DNA of 9,722 bases from Spirochaetia bacterium (GCA_025997495.1 BNUR01000112.1:1-9722); one strand, 5' to 3'; shown: positions 1 through 6,544, numbered from the stretch's first letter. Translations and numbers: made by a program. The notes: generated from the sequence alone by a model not told the origin.

Positions 1-896
1 AATCGATGGAGTCCTTTCATGGGGAGGATAAGCCCCGCACCCTGGTGGTTCGCAGTGTCTTTGACGATCCCTGGCTTGCCGCGGATTACGTGCTGTGCCG
101 GGAACGGTTAAAGGCGGTGGCGGAGGGAAGCGCCATTGCCGCCCATGCTTGCGGGGCGGAACAGATTGTGTATGCGGTTTCCCGGAACGAACAGGACTTG
201 GGGGATCGTTTCCTGCTGGAAGCGGCGGCCTACGATGTTCCCGCCTCGGTTGTGGTGGTGGGTTCCCGGTATCCCCAGCGAAACTCCCGGGAACTGGAGT
301 TGGTGCTCCGGCTCTACGAAAAACGGGAAGAGAAAAACCTGGGTAAGCTCTTGTTCCTGGGACCCGCTACCCTGGCGGCCATCCATGACGCGGTAACGCT
401 GAAACGGCCAATTCTGGACCGGTATGTGGCGGTGGGGGGTTCCGCCGTAAAAAAACCCCAGGTGATGAAGGTACGGCTGGGAACCCGGATAGGGGATCTT
501 TTCGAGGAATGCGGGGGATTTACCGGTAAACCAAAACGAATAGCCACCGGTTCCCCCATCCTGGGCCGTATAGTGCAGGGCCTGGACGAGCCGGTTATTA
601 AAACCACCTACGCGGTTTTTGCCCTCCTGGATGTCGGAGGCGGTCATTCCCGGAATTGCATTAGCTGCGGGGAGTGCCGGGCGGTCTGCCCGGTGGAACT
701 GGATCCGGAGGAACTTTTTAAGGCCGCGGGGAGTGCCGGTAAAGACCCGGCGGGCCGCGCCTCGCTGGCGAAGCGATGCCACGGATGCGGCTGTTGTGAG
801 GTGGTTTGCCCATCCCGGCTGCCCCTGAGCGCGGTGATTGTCAATTATGCGGTGAACCAAGGGTCTGTGGAAAAGGGGGAGGCGGCGTGCCGGTAA
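1..896 (+). CDS. rnfC: RnfC-like subunit of an Rnf electron transport complex, 5' partial
   Basis: In canonical Rnf, RnfC is the peripheral cytoplasmic subunit that exchanges electrons with NAD(H) through a flavin and 4Fe-4S clusters. The visible 296 residues (counted from ATG at 6) match the RnfC core and C-terminus. A Rossmann-like region with YPQ near residue 89 leads to GSPILG, where the family has GGPMMG. Two ferredoxin motifs follow: C218, C221, C224, C228 and C258, C261, C264, C268, with an extra C263. The ATG at 6 is probably internal: RnfC is usually over 400 residues, and the N-terminal part with the Gly-rich flavin/NADH loop is absent, so the frame should continue upstream of the window. 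The stop overlaps rnfD by 10 nt. Flavin-domain motifs are divergent: DDPW replaces the usual CEPY, and the GGEK loop after YPQ is missing. Family assignment is firm; retained NADH activity is doubtful. Confidence 0.82.
   Translation, partial: SMESFHGEDKPRTLVVRSVFDDPWLAADYVLCRERLKAVAEGSAIAAHACGAEQIVYAVSRNEQDLGDRFLLEAAAYDVPASVVVVGSRYPQRNSRELELVLRLYEKREEKNLGKLLFLGPATLAAIHDAVTLKRPILDRYVAVGGSAVKKPQVMKVRLGTRIGDLFEECGGFTGKPKRIATGSPILGRIVQGLDEPVIKTTYAVFALLDVGGGHSRNCISCGECRAVCPVELDPEELFKAAGSAGKDPAGRASLAKRCHGCGCCEVVCPSRLPLSAVIVNYAVNQGSVEKGEAACR
875..889 (+). promoter_or_regulatory. Ribosome binding site and GTG start of rnfD
   Basis: A purine-rich GGGGGAGG (875-882) lies 4 nt before a GTG codon at 887, inside the 3' end of rnfC. 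This favours GTG 887 over the in-frame ATG at 806, which falls within the second ferredoxin motif of rnfC and would add 27 non-homologous residues. Overlapping start and stop suggest translational coupling. Confidence 0.6.
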
Positions 897-1951
897 ACAA
901 CACCATACAATCCCGGGGCCCATTTCCCCAGGGCCTACTCCTGCAAAAACCCCAGGTAAATCTGATCCGCTCAAGCTCTACCCGGATGTGGCTGGTGAGC
1001 CTCTGCGCAGGCATCACGATCCTGCAATCCGCCCTGACCGATGCCTTTTCTTCCCTGTTTATTGCCTTGGCGGCGGTATCCGGGGCTTTGCTCACCGAAT
1101 TTCTTATCGACGATATCTCCATGCGGCGCTTCATCCGGGAGGGGGGGCGTTCCCGGGAGAATCAGAGCGGGACCTACCGGGACGGCAGTGCCATAACCTC
1201 GGCCCTGGTTTTAACCCTTCTCCTGCCCAATACTATTCACCCCCTGTTTGCCTTTCTGGGAGCCGTGTTCGCCATGCTGGCGCTGAAACACAGTTTCGGC
1301 GGCCTGGGAACCAACTGGGTTAACCCCGCCCTGGGGGCCTGGCTCTTTATCCGTTTCAGCTGGCCCGGCTCTTTTTCCGCTGCCCTGATGGAGTTTTCCC
1401 CGGATGTCCTCGCCGCAAATCTCCAGCCTGTTGTTTCCGCAGGTTCCTTTGACGCATACTGGACTTCCTTATTGAATAGAACGATTTTTTCCCTCACTTC
1501 CTCGGAACTGCCCGGCGGCTATATCGGCCTGCTAGTCTATTCCGGCACAGGGATTATCGCGGATCGGGGAGTTTTAGCCCTCCTCGCCGGTACGATTATC
1601 ATTACCGCCGGCCAGGTAAGCCGTTTCTGGATACCCCTTGCCTACCTTGGGGTGTATAGCCTCCTGGTCAGGTTTGCCGGGGGCGGGGATATGCTCTTCG
1701 GCCTTTTTTCCGGGGGTACCCTGGCGGCGGCCTTCATCCTGGCTTCCGACCCCGCTACGGGACCCAAGTCTTCCGCCGGCCTGTTAATCGCCGCATTCTT
1801 GGGGGGGATCCTCAACTTTGTGTTCCGCTATTTGGGCTTTGAACCCTACGGCGCGTTCTTTGCGGTGACCGTTCTTAATGCCCTTACGCCTCTGTTCCGC
1901 TATTTTGAAACCCGTTTCTTATTTGCCGGGGGTATCCATGCAAAACACTAA
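887..1951 (+). CDS. rnfD: RnfD-like integral membrane subunit lacking the flavinylation motif
   Basis: RnfD is a polytopic inner-membrane subunit; in canonical complexes it carries FMN linked to a Thr in an SxAT/SGAT motif and takes part in ion translocation. From GTG 887 the product is 354 residues, normal for the family. Family hallmarks are visible: an RDGSA segment (D99) leading into a Leu-rich helix, GGLGTNWVNPA at 138-148, and C-terminal helices with the DPATGP region. The acceptor region is different. Around residues 188-197 the sequence reads FDAYWTSLLN where E. coli RsxD has a DGISQATPL-type segment, so the acceptor Thr is replaced (about L195) and no SxAT occurs anywhere nearby. The gene overlaps rnfC by 10 nt and rnfG by 14 nt. 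It contains two 7-G tracts (1141-1147, 1801-1807). RnfD identity is secure from topology, motifs and position; loss of covalent flavin is an inference from the missing motif. Confidence 0.86.
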   Translation: MPVNNTIQSRGPFPQGLLLQKPQVNLIRSSSTRMWLVSLCAGITILQSALTDAFSSLFIALAAVSGALLTEFLIDDISMRRFIREGGRSRENQSGTYRDGSAITSALVLTLLLPNTIHPLFAFLGAVFAMLALKHSFGGLGTNWVNPALGAWLFIRFSWPGSFSAALMEFSPDVLAANLQPVVSAGSFDAYWTSLLNRTIFSLTSSELPGGYIGLLVYSGTGIIADRGVLALLAGTIIITAGQVSRFWIPLAYLGVYSLLVRFAGGGDMLFGLFSGGTLAAAFILASDPATGPKSSAGLLIAAFLGGILNFVFRYLGFEPYGAFFAVTVLNALTPLFRYFETRFLFAGGIHAKH

Positions 1952-2411
1952 GTGGAGTTCAAAAGAACTGAAGGAAGCGGGGATTTTCCTGGCCTGGATT
2001 GCCGGATTGTTTCTTATCGCCGGCTTTGCCTGGTTTCTTTCCCGCCCGGCACGAACCGGCATGAGTATACGGAATGTCAACGCGGCACTTCATAATGCCC
2101 AGGTGATCCGGATATTGGAAGCGCCCCTGACGGATAAATCCATACCCCGGTTAAAAGCGGCCAAGGCGGCTCAACTGGGCGCATGGTACTCCCTGTATAA
2201 CAGCGAAGACCGGGCGGTGGTCTTTTCCATTATGGCCGAGGGGATTCCGGCCCCCTGCGTGATTTTTATTTCTCCCCAGGGAGGCGTAGAAGGGCCCGTA
2301 CCCTTGGGGGTGTATTCTGCCCAGGTGCTGGAGCGGCTGCCCCCGGGGGTTATCCAAACCTACCGTAACCGCCTCGCCGCCGGGGCCGCCTTGTTAAGGG
2401 AGAAAAAATGA
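1938..2411 (+). CDS. rnfG: Short RnfG-like subunit without a flavin-attachment motif
   Basis: RnfG is normally a single-span protein with an extracytoplasmic FMN_bind domain whose C-terminal SGAT(I/L)TS motif carries covalent FMN. The ATG at 1938 (after GGGGG at 1928-1932) gives 157 residues, shorter than the usual 180-220. One transmembrane segment lies at about 15-35, then a soluble domain. Residues 93-120 (beta-rich, ending near SPQGGVEGP) resemble the central strands of FMN_bind. The ETPGLG-like segment and the whole SGAT motif are absent; the C-terminus is a basic helix ending REKK. Identification rests on position between rnfD and rnfE, topology, and weak FMN_bind resemblance. It overlaps rnfD by 14 nt and rnfE by 4 nt (ATGA). 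An alternative in-frame ATG at 1878 lies deep inside rnfD and is less likely. The flavin cannot be attached in the known way. Confidence 0.66.
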   Translation: MQNTKWSSKELKEAGIFLAWIAGLFLIAGFAWFLSRPARTGMSIRNVNAALHNAQVIRILEAPLTDKSIPRLKAAKAAQLGAWYSLYNSEDRAVVFSIMAEGIPAPCVIFISPQGGVEGPVPLGVYSAQVLERLPPGVIQTYRNRLAAGAALLREKK

Positions 2412-3043
2412 AGGGTACTCCTATCCAATCCCATATCTTCTGGGGGGCGCACGCGCCCCTTTCCACCCTGACCGGCGCGGGGCTTATGGTTGTGGCTACC
2501 AGTCATTTAGCCTTTGCCCTTACCCTTACCGGGGCGCTTATCTGGGTTAACGTATTAACCGTGGTGATAGTGAGTTTTGGAAAGACCCTGCTTCCAAAAA
2601 AAGGGCGGGAACTGCTCTGTGTTTTCCTGGCCTGCTTCTCGGGCAGCCTGTATCTCCTGCTCATTTTTTTTGCCAGCCCCTTTTTGGCCATGGAAATTAC
2701 CTTTTTAATAACCCTTATCCCCCTTTACAGTACCGGTTCCGGAATATGCCGCCGGGTAGAAGGCCTTGAGAACGAAGACGCCATCCTCAAGGCCTTTTTG
2801 GAAGCCCTGGTTTTCGGGGGTATCCTTATCGCCCTGGCATTGATCCGGGAACCCCTGGGCTCAGGTTCCCTTTCCCTTCCCGGCGGGTCCCAGGGCATGG
2901 TAGTACTCGGCGTGGGCGGCACGGGCGCTTATTTCCCGGTACACATCATCGCCAATGCCTCCGGGGGACTCCTGCTCCTGGGCTATGGCCTCGCCCTGTT
3001 CCGCCGCCGCAAAGCCCGGTCAGGCGGGGAGGATGAGCAATGA
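2408..3043 (+). CDS. rnfE: RnfE-like membrane subunit lacking the [2Fe-2S] cysteines
   Basis: RnfE and its homologue RnfA form an inverted-topology membrane pair that, in canonical Rnf/Nqr, binds an intramembrane [2Fe-2S] cluster with two Cys from each subunit. The product is 211 residues with about six hydrophobic helices. The family signature IREPLGSGSL (146-155) and the PLxxT segment (105-109) are clear. Both ligand positions have changed. The N-terminal GLCP motif reads GAGL (23-26), and the TNC motif reads TGS (109-111). The only cysteines are C71, C76 and C114; C114 is three residues past the expected site and might substitute. Start ATG 2408 overlaps the rnfG stop (ATGA) and has AAGGGAG at 2396-2402. 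The stop overlaps rnfA in the same way. Family assignment is strong; absence of the classical cluster is a direct sequence observation, its effect is inference. Confidence 0.86.
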   Translation: MKGTPIQSHIFWGAHAPLSTLTGAGLMVVATSHLAFALTLTGALIWVNVLTVVIVSFGKTLLPKKGRELLCVFLACFSGSLYLLLIFFASPFLAMEITFLITLIPLYSTGSGICRRVEGLENEDAILKAFLEALVFGGILIALALIREPLGSGSLSLPGGSQGMVVLGVGGTGAYFPVHIIANASGGLLLLGYGLALFRRRKARSGGEDEQ

Positions 3044-3741
3044 GTATCCTGGGGGAACTAGGCAGCCTTGGGGCTCTTGCCGTTTTTTCCGGCCTTGCGC
3101 TGAACCTGCTGCTCCAGTTCGGCATTGGTATCTCTGAAATTGTCGAACCTTCCGATTCACGCGAAACGCAATGGGCGAGTCTTTTTTCGCCCCATTGGAT
3201 CATACTTTTTGTCTCTTCCTTTGCCCTGTGGCTCTTTTTTACCTATGTGCTGATTCCGCCCGCCTTTGGATTTTTGGAATCCTTCCTGTACTTTCCGGCG
3301 GCTTTGCTGGTTTCCATGGTCCTGGAACTGGTGTTTGCCTATTTTTTCCCCGGCGGCAGGGTTACCCCGGCTGCTTTCGAGTCTTTGGTCCACCGCAAGA
3401 CCAACCGGGGTTCCTTCAAGCCCGGAAAGCTTGCCGGACACATCAGCCTCAATGCCGCCGGGCTTCCCCGGTATTCCGGTAACGGCCTGGCGCCGGCAGC
3501 GTTGTTCTTGACCCTTCGCCTGGCGATTTCCCCGGTGGATGCCCTGGTTTTATGTCTGGGCTTCTCCCTGGGCTGCCTTGTTGCGGCGCTGATCCTCCGT
3601 GAAATTGACAAACGGTCTTCCCTGGAAACAGCCCCCGGGGTGCTTCGGGGGGCGCCCCTGACCATCATATCCATGGGACTGCTTTCCCTGATCTTTTCCG
3701 CCGTTTCGGCAATCTTTTTCAGGGTTCTGGGGGTCTTTTAG
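3040..3741 (+). CDS. rnfA: RnfA-like membrane subunit, enlarged and lacking the [2Fe-2S] cysteines
   Basis: RnfA is the partner of RnfE in the membrane core. The product is 233 residues against about 190 for typical RnfA. The family is recognised from the N-terminal NLLLQFGIG segment (22-30), aligned with NFVLVKFLG of E. coli RsxA, and from the end, where RGAPLTIISMGLLSL (203-217) matches the RGxxIxLIxAGLMSL pattern. The first ligand Cys (C26 in RsxA) corresponds to S32, and the TNC motif corresponds to APAA (151-154). No cysteine occurs before C172, and the only other is C179. Two polar insertions are visible, about 34-50 and about 104-146, the second rich in Lys, Arg and Gly and probably an extramembrane loop. 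Start ATG 3040 has GGGGAGG at 3026-3032. The GH57 gene begins 3 nt after the stop. No RnfB follows. Confidence 0.8.
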   Translation: MSILGELGSLGALAVFSGLALNLLLQFGIGISEIVEPSDSRETQWASLFSPHWIILFVSSFALWLFFTYVLIPPAFGFLESFLYFPAALLVSMVLELVFAYFFPGGRVTPAAFESLVHRKTNRGSFKPGKLAGHISLNAAGLPRYSGNGLAPAALFLTLRLAISPVDALVLCLGFSLGCLVAALILREIDKRSSLETAPGVLRGAPLTIISMGLLSLIFSAVSAIFFRVLGVF

Positions 3742-3744
3742 TAC

Positions 3745-5619
3745 ATGAAAAACCGGCTGAACATTATTCTGGGTTCCTATAATCATATCCCCCAGGGGAC
3801 GGAGGATAAGGCGGGTGAACATATCTACGTTACCCGTTTAAAGCCCTTTATTCAGGCCCTGAACCAATACCCTAAAATCCCGGCGGTTCTCCATTATTCC
3901 GGGGTGCTCCTTACCTGGCTGGAAGCGCAGCACCCCGAATTGCTCATGGTTCTGTCGGATTTGATTTCCCGCAAGCAGGTTGAGATCCTGGGGGGCGGTT
4001 TTTATGAGCCCATGATGCCCCTGATCCCTCAAACAGACAAGATCGGGCAGATTGAAATGATGACCGCCTATATCCGGAAAAAGTTCGGGAAACGGCCCCG
4101 GGGCTGCTGGATTCCCGAAGCGGCCTGGGAGCAGCAACTGGTGGGAGTCCTTCATACCTGCGATATGGGGTATACCTTTTTAGAAGAGCGGCACTTTATT
4201 GCCGCCGGGCTTATCGGAGGCGCCCTGTACGCACCCTGTATCAGTGAAAACCAGGGGAAGATAACCACCGTCTTTCCCCTGTCGACGCGGCTGCGGCAAA
4301 ACCTTGCCTCCCATGAGCCGGAGGTTGTGCTGGAAGGGCTTTTACAGGATTTTGCCTCAGAAACCGGAACTGCGGCCTTCCCGGTGGTTACGGTTTTCCC
4401 GGAAACATTGTATACGGCGGATGCAGGGGAATCGCCGGAGACGAGTTACCGCCGGTTTTTTGACGCCCTTTCCCGGTTTTCATCTGACCTTGAATTCACC
4501 ACCCCGGGAAAGTTTTATAAAGGGATTTCCCTCACCCAGGGGCCGCTCAGGAAGGCCTATTTCCCCGGGGATCTGGAACGGAAGTTTTTAATCGACCGCC
4601 CCGAATCCAATGGCCTGTACACCAAGATGATGTTTACCCATACCCTTATCAACCAATTGCGGGGGGATAAAGCCCGGAAGCAGAACGCCCGGGAGGAACT
4701 CTGGAAGGCCCAGGGCTACACCCTTTTCTCTGCGGGAAATACCGGGGGGATCCATCGCGCTTCCCTGCGGAAGGCAGCGTATAAGGCCCTGTTGGGAGCT
4801 GAAAAAATCTGCCGGAACCAGGGGAAGTTTACCCCCTCCCTTCTGGCCTTTGATTTTGATCTTGACGGATACCCGGAATACCTGTTCCAGGATCGGAATA
4901 TCAATTGTTATGTTCATCGGAATGGGGCCAGCATCTTTGAGCTTGATTACCTTCCCAAAACCTGGAATTACCTGGATACCTTTTCCGATGGCCCCCGGAG
5001 GAGAACCGCCTTTGCGGATCACCTGGTACCCCCCGGCTATTCCCTGGAGGATGCCCGGAAAGCGGCGGACCTGCCCGCTTTTGCCGGAACCCGTTTCTGC
5101 GGTACGGAAAGCTACTGCCTGGTGGACATGGATCGTTCCCACGGCAGGGCCTGTTTTCGACTGCCTGCCCGGAACAATCCCCCAACCGGTCTTTATCTGG
5201 ACGCGATTGAGATGGAAAAGCAGTACCTCTTAAAGCAGGATACCCTTAGTGTTCACTACACCCTGATAAATCGCGGCGCAGCGCCTGCGGCCTTTAAGTT
5301 TATCCCCCGGATAGACCTTTCTTTTGCAGGTGATGGGGAGGAGCATCTCAAGGTGTTCCGGCGGCTCTTTGATCCGCGGGAGAGCGAACCGTCCTGCCGT
5401 GAAGGGGTGGAGATAACCACTATCCGGGGCATTGAATTCCGGGACGTAAAAAACGAGCTTACCCTGAGCCTTACCGCAGACCGGGACTTTGACGGCTGGA
5501 TAGTGCCCATCCGTTCAGGGGATCGGTACCAGTCAACCTGCCTCATGCCGGCGCTGGCCCTTTCCCTGGCTGCGGAGGGAAAGTGGGAAACCGAATTTAA
5601 GCTGGGGATTTCCCACTAG
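3745..5619 (+). CDS. GH57-family protein (4-alpha-glucanotransferase/amylase architecture) with altered active site
   Basis: The 624-residue product matches the architecture of Thermococcus litoralis 4-alpha-glucanotransferase: GH57 barrel, DUF1925, then DUF1926 beta domain. Landmarks are NHIP (13-16, family HQP), EILGGGFYEP (80-89), and CWIPEAAWE (121-129), where E125 aligns with the catalytic nucleophile. LRKAAYKALLGAE-type helix follows about residue 340, and DFDLDGYPEYLF starts DUF1926 near 370, followed by SIFELDY. Two other active-site regions are changed: the HDDGEKFG segment that carries the general acid Asp reads about FPETLYTA (218-225), and KAQCNDAYWHG reads KAQGYTLFSAG (321-331), removing Trp and His. 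No signal peptide is seen, so it is cytoplasmic. It lies 3 nt after rnfA and is probably cotranscribed. Likely roles are a non-catalytic glycan-binding relative or an enzyme with changed chemistry; normal glucanotransferase activity seems unlikely. Confidence 0.85.
   Translation: MKNRLNIILGSYNHIPQGTEDKAGEHIYVTRLKPFIQALNQYPKIPAVLHYSGVLLTWLEAQHPELLMVLSDLISRKQVEILGGGFYEPMMPLIPQTDKIGQIEMMTAYIRKKFGKRPRGCWIPEAAWEQQLVGVLHTCDMGYTFLEERHFIAAGLIGGALYAPCISENQGKITTVFPLSTRLRQNLASHEPEVVLEGLLQDFASETGTAAFPVVTVFPETLYTADAGESPETSYRRFFDALSRFSSDLEFTTPGKFYKGISLTQGPLRKAYFPGDLERKFLIDRPESNGLYTKMMFTHTLINQLRGDKARKQNAREELWKAQGYTLFSAGNTGGIHRASLRKAAYKALLGAEKICRNQGKFTPSLLAFDFDLDGYPEYLFQDRNINCYVHRNGASIFELDYLPKTWNYLDTFSDGPRRRTAFADHLVPPGYSLEDARKAADLPAFAGTRFCGTESYCLVDMDRSHGRACFRLPARNNPPTGLYLDAIEMEKQYLLKQDTLSVHYTLINRGAAPAAFKFIPRIDLSFAGDGEEHLKVFRRLFDPRESEPSCREGVEITTIRGIEFRDVKNELTLSLTADRDFDGWIVPIRSGDRYQSTCLMPALALSLAAEGKWETEFKLGISH
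5582..5617 (+). terminator. Inverted repeat at the 3' end of the rnf-GH57 unit, possible terminator
   Basis: AGTGGGAAA (5582-5590) and TTTCCCACT (5609-5617) form a perfect 9-bp stem with an 18-nt loop, running into the GH57 stop codon. A T-rich but interrupted stretch follows (5630-5660). There is no clean U-run directly after the stem, so it may instead be a 3'-end stabiliser. It lies where two converging units meet; only about 40 nt separate their stop codons. Confidence 0.35.
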
Positions 5620-5660
5620 TGCTCCATACATCTTCTTTTGTCTGCATTTTGGGATCCATA

Positions 5661-6500
5661 CTATGTGATACCCATTGTCAAAAAAGGTTTTATCCGCAGC
5701 CTGCGTATAGAAACGGCCTTTTTCGTCTCTGAATCAATTTCCGCCAGTATTCCCTGGAGTTCCGGCGGCTGTGCAGGGGTTGGGGCGGCGCAGGTCATGC
5801 GGTACAGTACCTGGGTTCGGGCCCGATTCTGGCACACCGTGGTGTCCATGCCGATAACCCCGCCGGACACGCCGGTCATCCCCAGGTCGGTGATGTAGGC
5901 GGCGCCGCAGGGTAGTATCCGTTCATCAGCGGTTTGCACATGGGTATGGGTGCCTGCCACCACACCGGCCCTGCCGTCCAAATAAAAGCCAAAGGCTTCC
6001 TTTTCCCGGGTGGATTCCGCGTGAAAATCAACCACTACTATCGGTCCCATGTCCGCCGGCCCCCCGGCAGTTTCGGTTTCAATTATTGAATCAAAGGCCC
6101 TAAAGGGGCAGTCTATGGCTTGCATCAGTTCCCGGCCCTGGAGATTAATCACCAGCCAGGGAATATTGTTTTTTTTAAGAAGCCGCCAACCCCGGCCCAC
6201 CGGTTTACCGGGATAATTCGCCGGGCGCAGGATCCGGGCTTCGCTTTCCGCGTCCAGGGCGGGCCAGAATTCCCGTTTTTCCCAGACATGGTTCCCCGTG
6301 GTGATAATATCCGCCCCGGCGCCCAGGATACGCGCTTTCTCTGCTTCGGTGATGCCGAATCCGGCGGCGGCGTTCTCCCCGTTTACCACCACAAAGTCGG
6401 CGCCCTCCTCCGAAATAAGACCGGGGAGCAGCTTTTCAAGGACAGAGAGCCCCGGCTCCCCCACCACATCCCCAATCATGATAAGTTTTACTACCGGCAT
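5661..6500 (-). CDS. ymdB: YmdB-type metallophosphodiesterase (TIGR00282 family)
   Basis: YmdB-family proteins are dimetal phosphodiesterases; the Bacillus enzyme hydrolyses cyclic nucleotides, including 2',3'-cAMP, and influences biofilm and motility decisions. The 279-residue product has the full metal-binding set: GDVVG (D11), NGEN (40-43), GNHVW (N70, H71), DFHAE (158-162, H160) and GTHTHV (183-188, H185 and H187). Length is normal for the family and no signal peptide is seen, so it is cytoplasmic. The ATG at 6500 gives the family N-terminus; an AAGG lies only about 2 nt before it, so initiation may be weak or coupled. It is the last gene of the rny unit, 44 nt after the DUF5312-like gene, with a hairpin in that gap. 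Because RNA breakdown yields 2',3'-cyclic nucleotides, linkage to an RNase gene makes sense, but that functional link is inference. Confidence 0.93.
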   Translation of the reverse strand: MPVVKLIMIGDVVGEPGLSVLEKLLPGLISEEGADFVVVNGENAAAGFGITEAEKARILGAGADIITTGNHVWEKREFWPALDAESEARILRPANYPGKPVGRGWRLLKKNNIPWLVINLQGRELMQAIDCPFRAFDSIIETETAGGPADMGPIVVVDFHAESTREKEAFGFYLDGRAGVVAGTHTHVQTADERILPCGAAYITDLGMTGVSGGVIGMDTTVCQNRARTQVLYRMTCAAPTPAQPPELQGILAEIDSETKKAVSIRRLRIKPFLTMGIT

Positions 6501-6520
6501 GACCTTAGTATAGCTGTTTA

Positions 6521-6538
6521 GGGCGGATCAATCCACCC
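6521..6538 (-). other. GC-rich hairpin between the DUF5312-like gene and ymdB
   Basis: On the minus strand GGGTGGA and TCCGCCC flank a TTGA loop, giving a 7-bp stem with one G-U wobble. That pair would be an A-C mismatch in plus-strand RNA, so the structure favours the minus-strand transcript. No U-run follows, so it is not a standard terminator. It may be an mRNA processing or stabilising element in the leader of ymdB. Confidence 0.4.
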
Positions 6539-6544
6539 AATACC

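Noticed and set aside
806..886. ATG 806 as the start of rnfD
   Set aside because: It would place 27 extra residues inside the rnfC ferredoxin motif; GTG 887 has a strong ribosome binding site and gives the family length.
108..974. Long open frame (288 codons) on the minus strand opposite rnfC
   Set aside because: It lies wholly antisense to a recognised gene with two ferredoxin motifs, shows no family resemblance, and is Pro/Gly/Arg/His-rich as expected of a shadow frame in GC-rich DNA.
1..3741. Interpreting the rnf genes as pseudogenes
   Set aside because: All five frames are intact, keep tight overlaps and helix patterns, and preserve non-cofactor motifs; random decay would be expected to leave frameshifts or stops.
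3742..3744. A promoter or rnfB gene between rnfA and the GH57 gene
   Set aside because: Only three bases separate them, so neither can be present; rnfB may lie upstream of the window.
4588..5142. Minus-strand open frame (184 codons) inside the GH57 gene
   Set aside because: It overlaps the DUF1925/DUF1926 part of GH57 whose translation matches the family closely; treated as a shadow.
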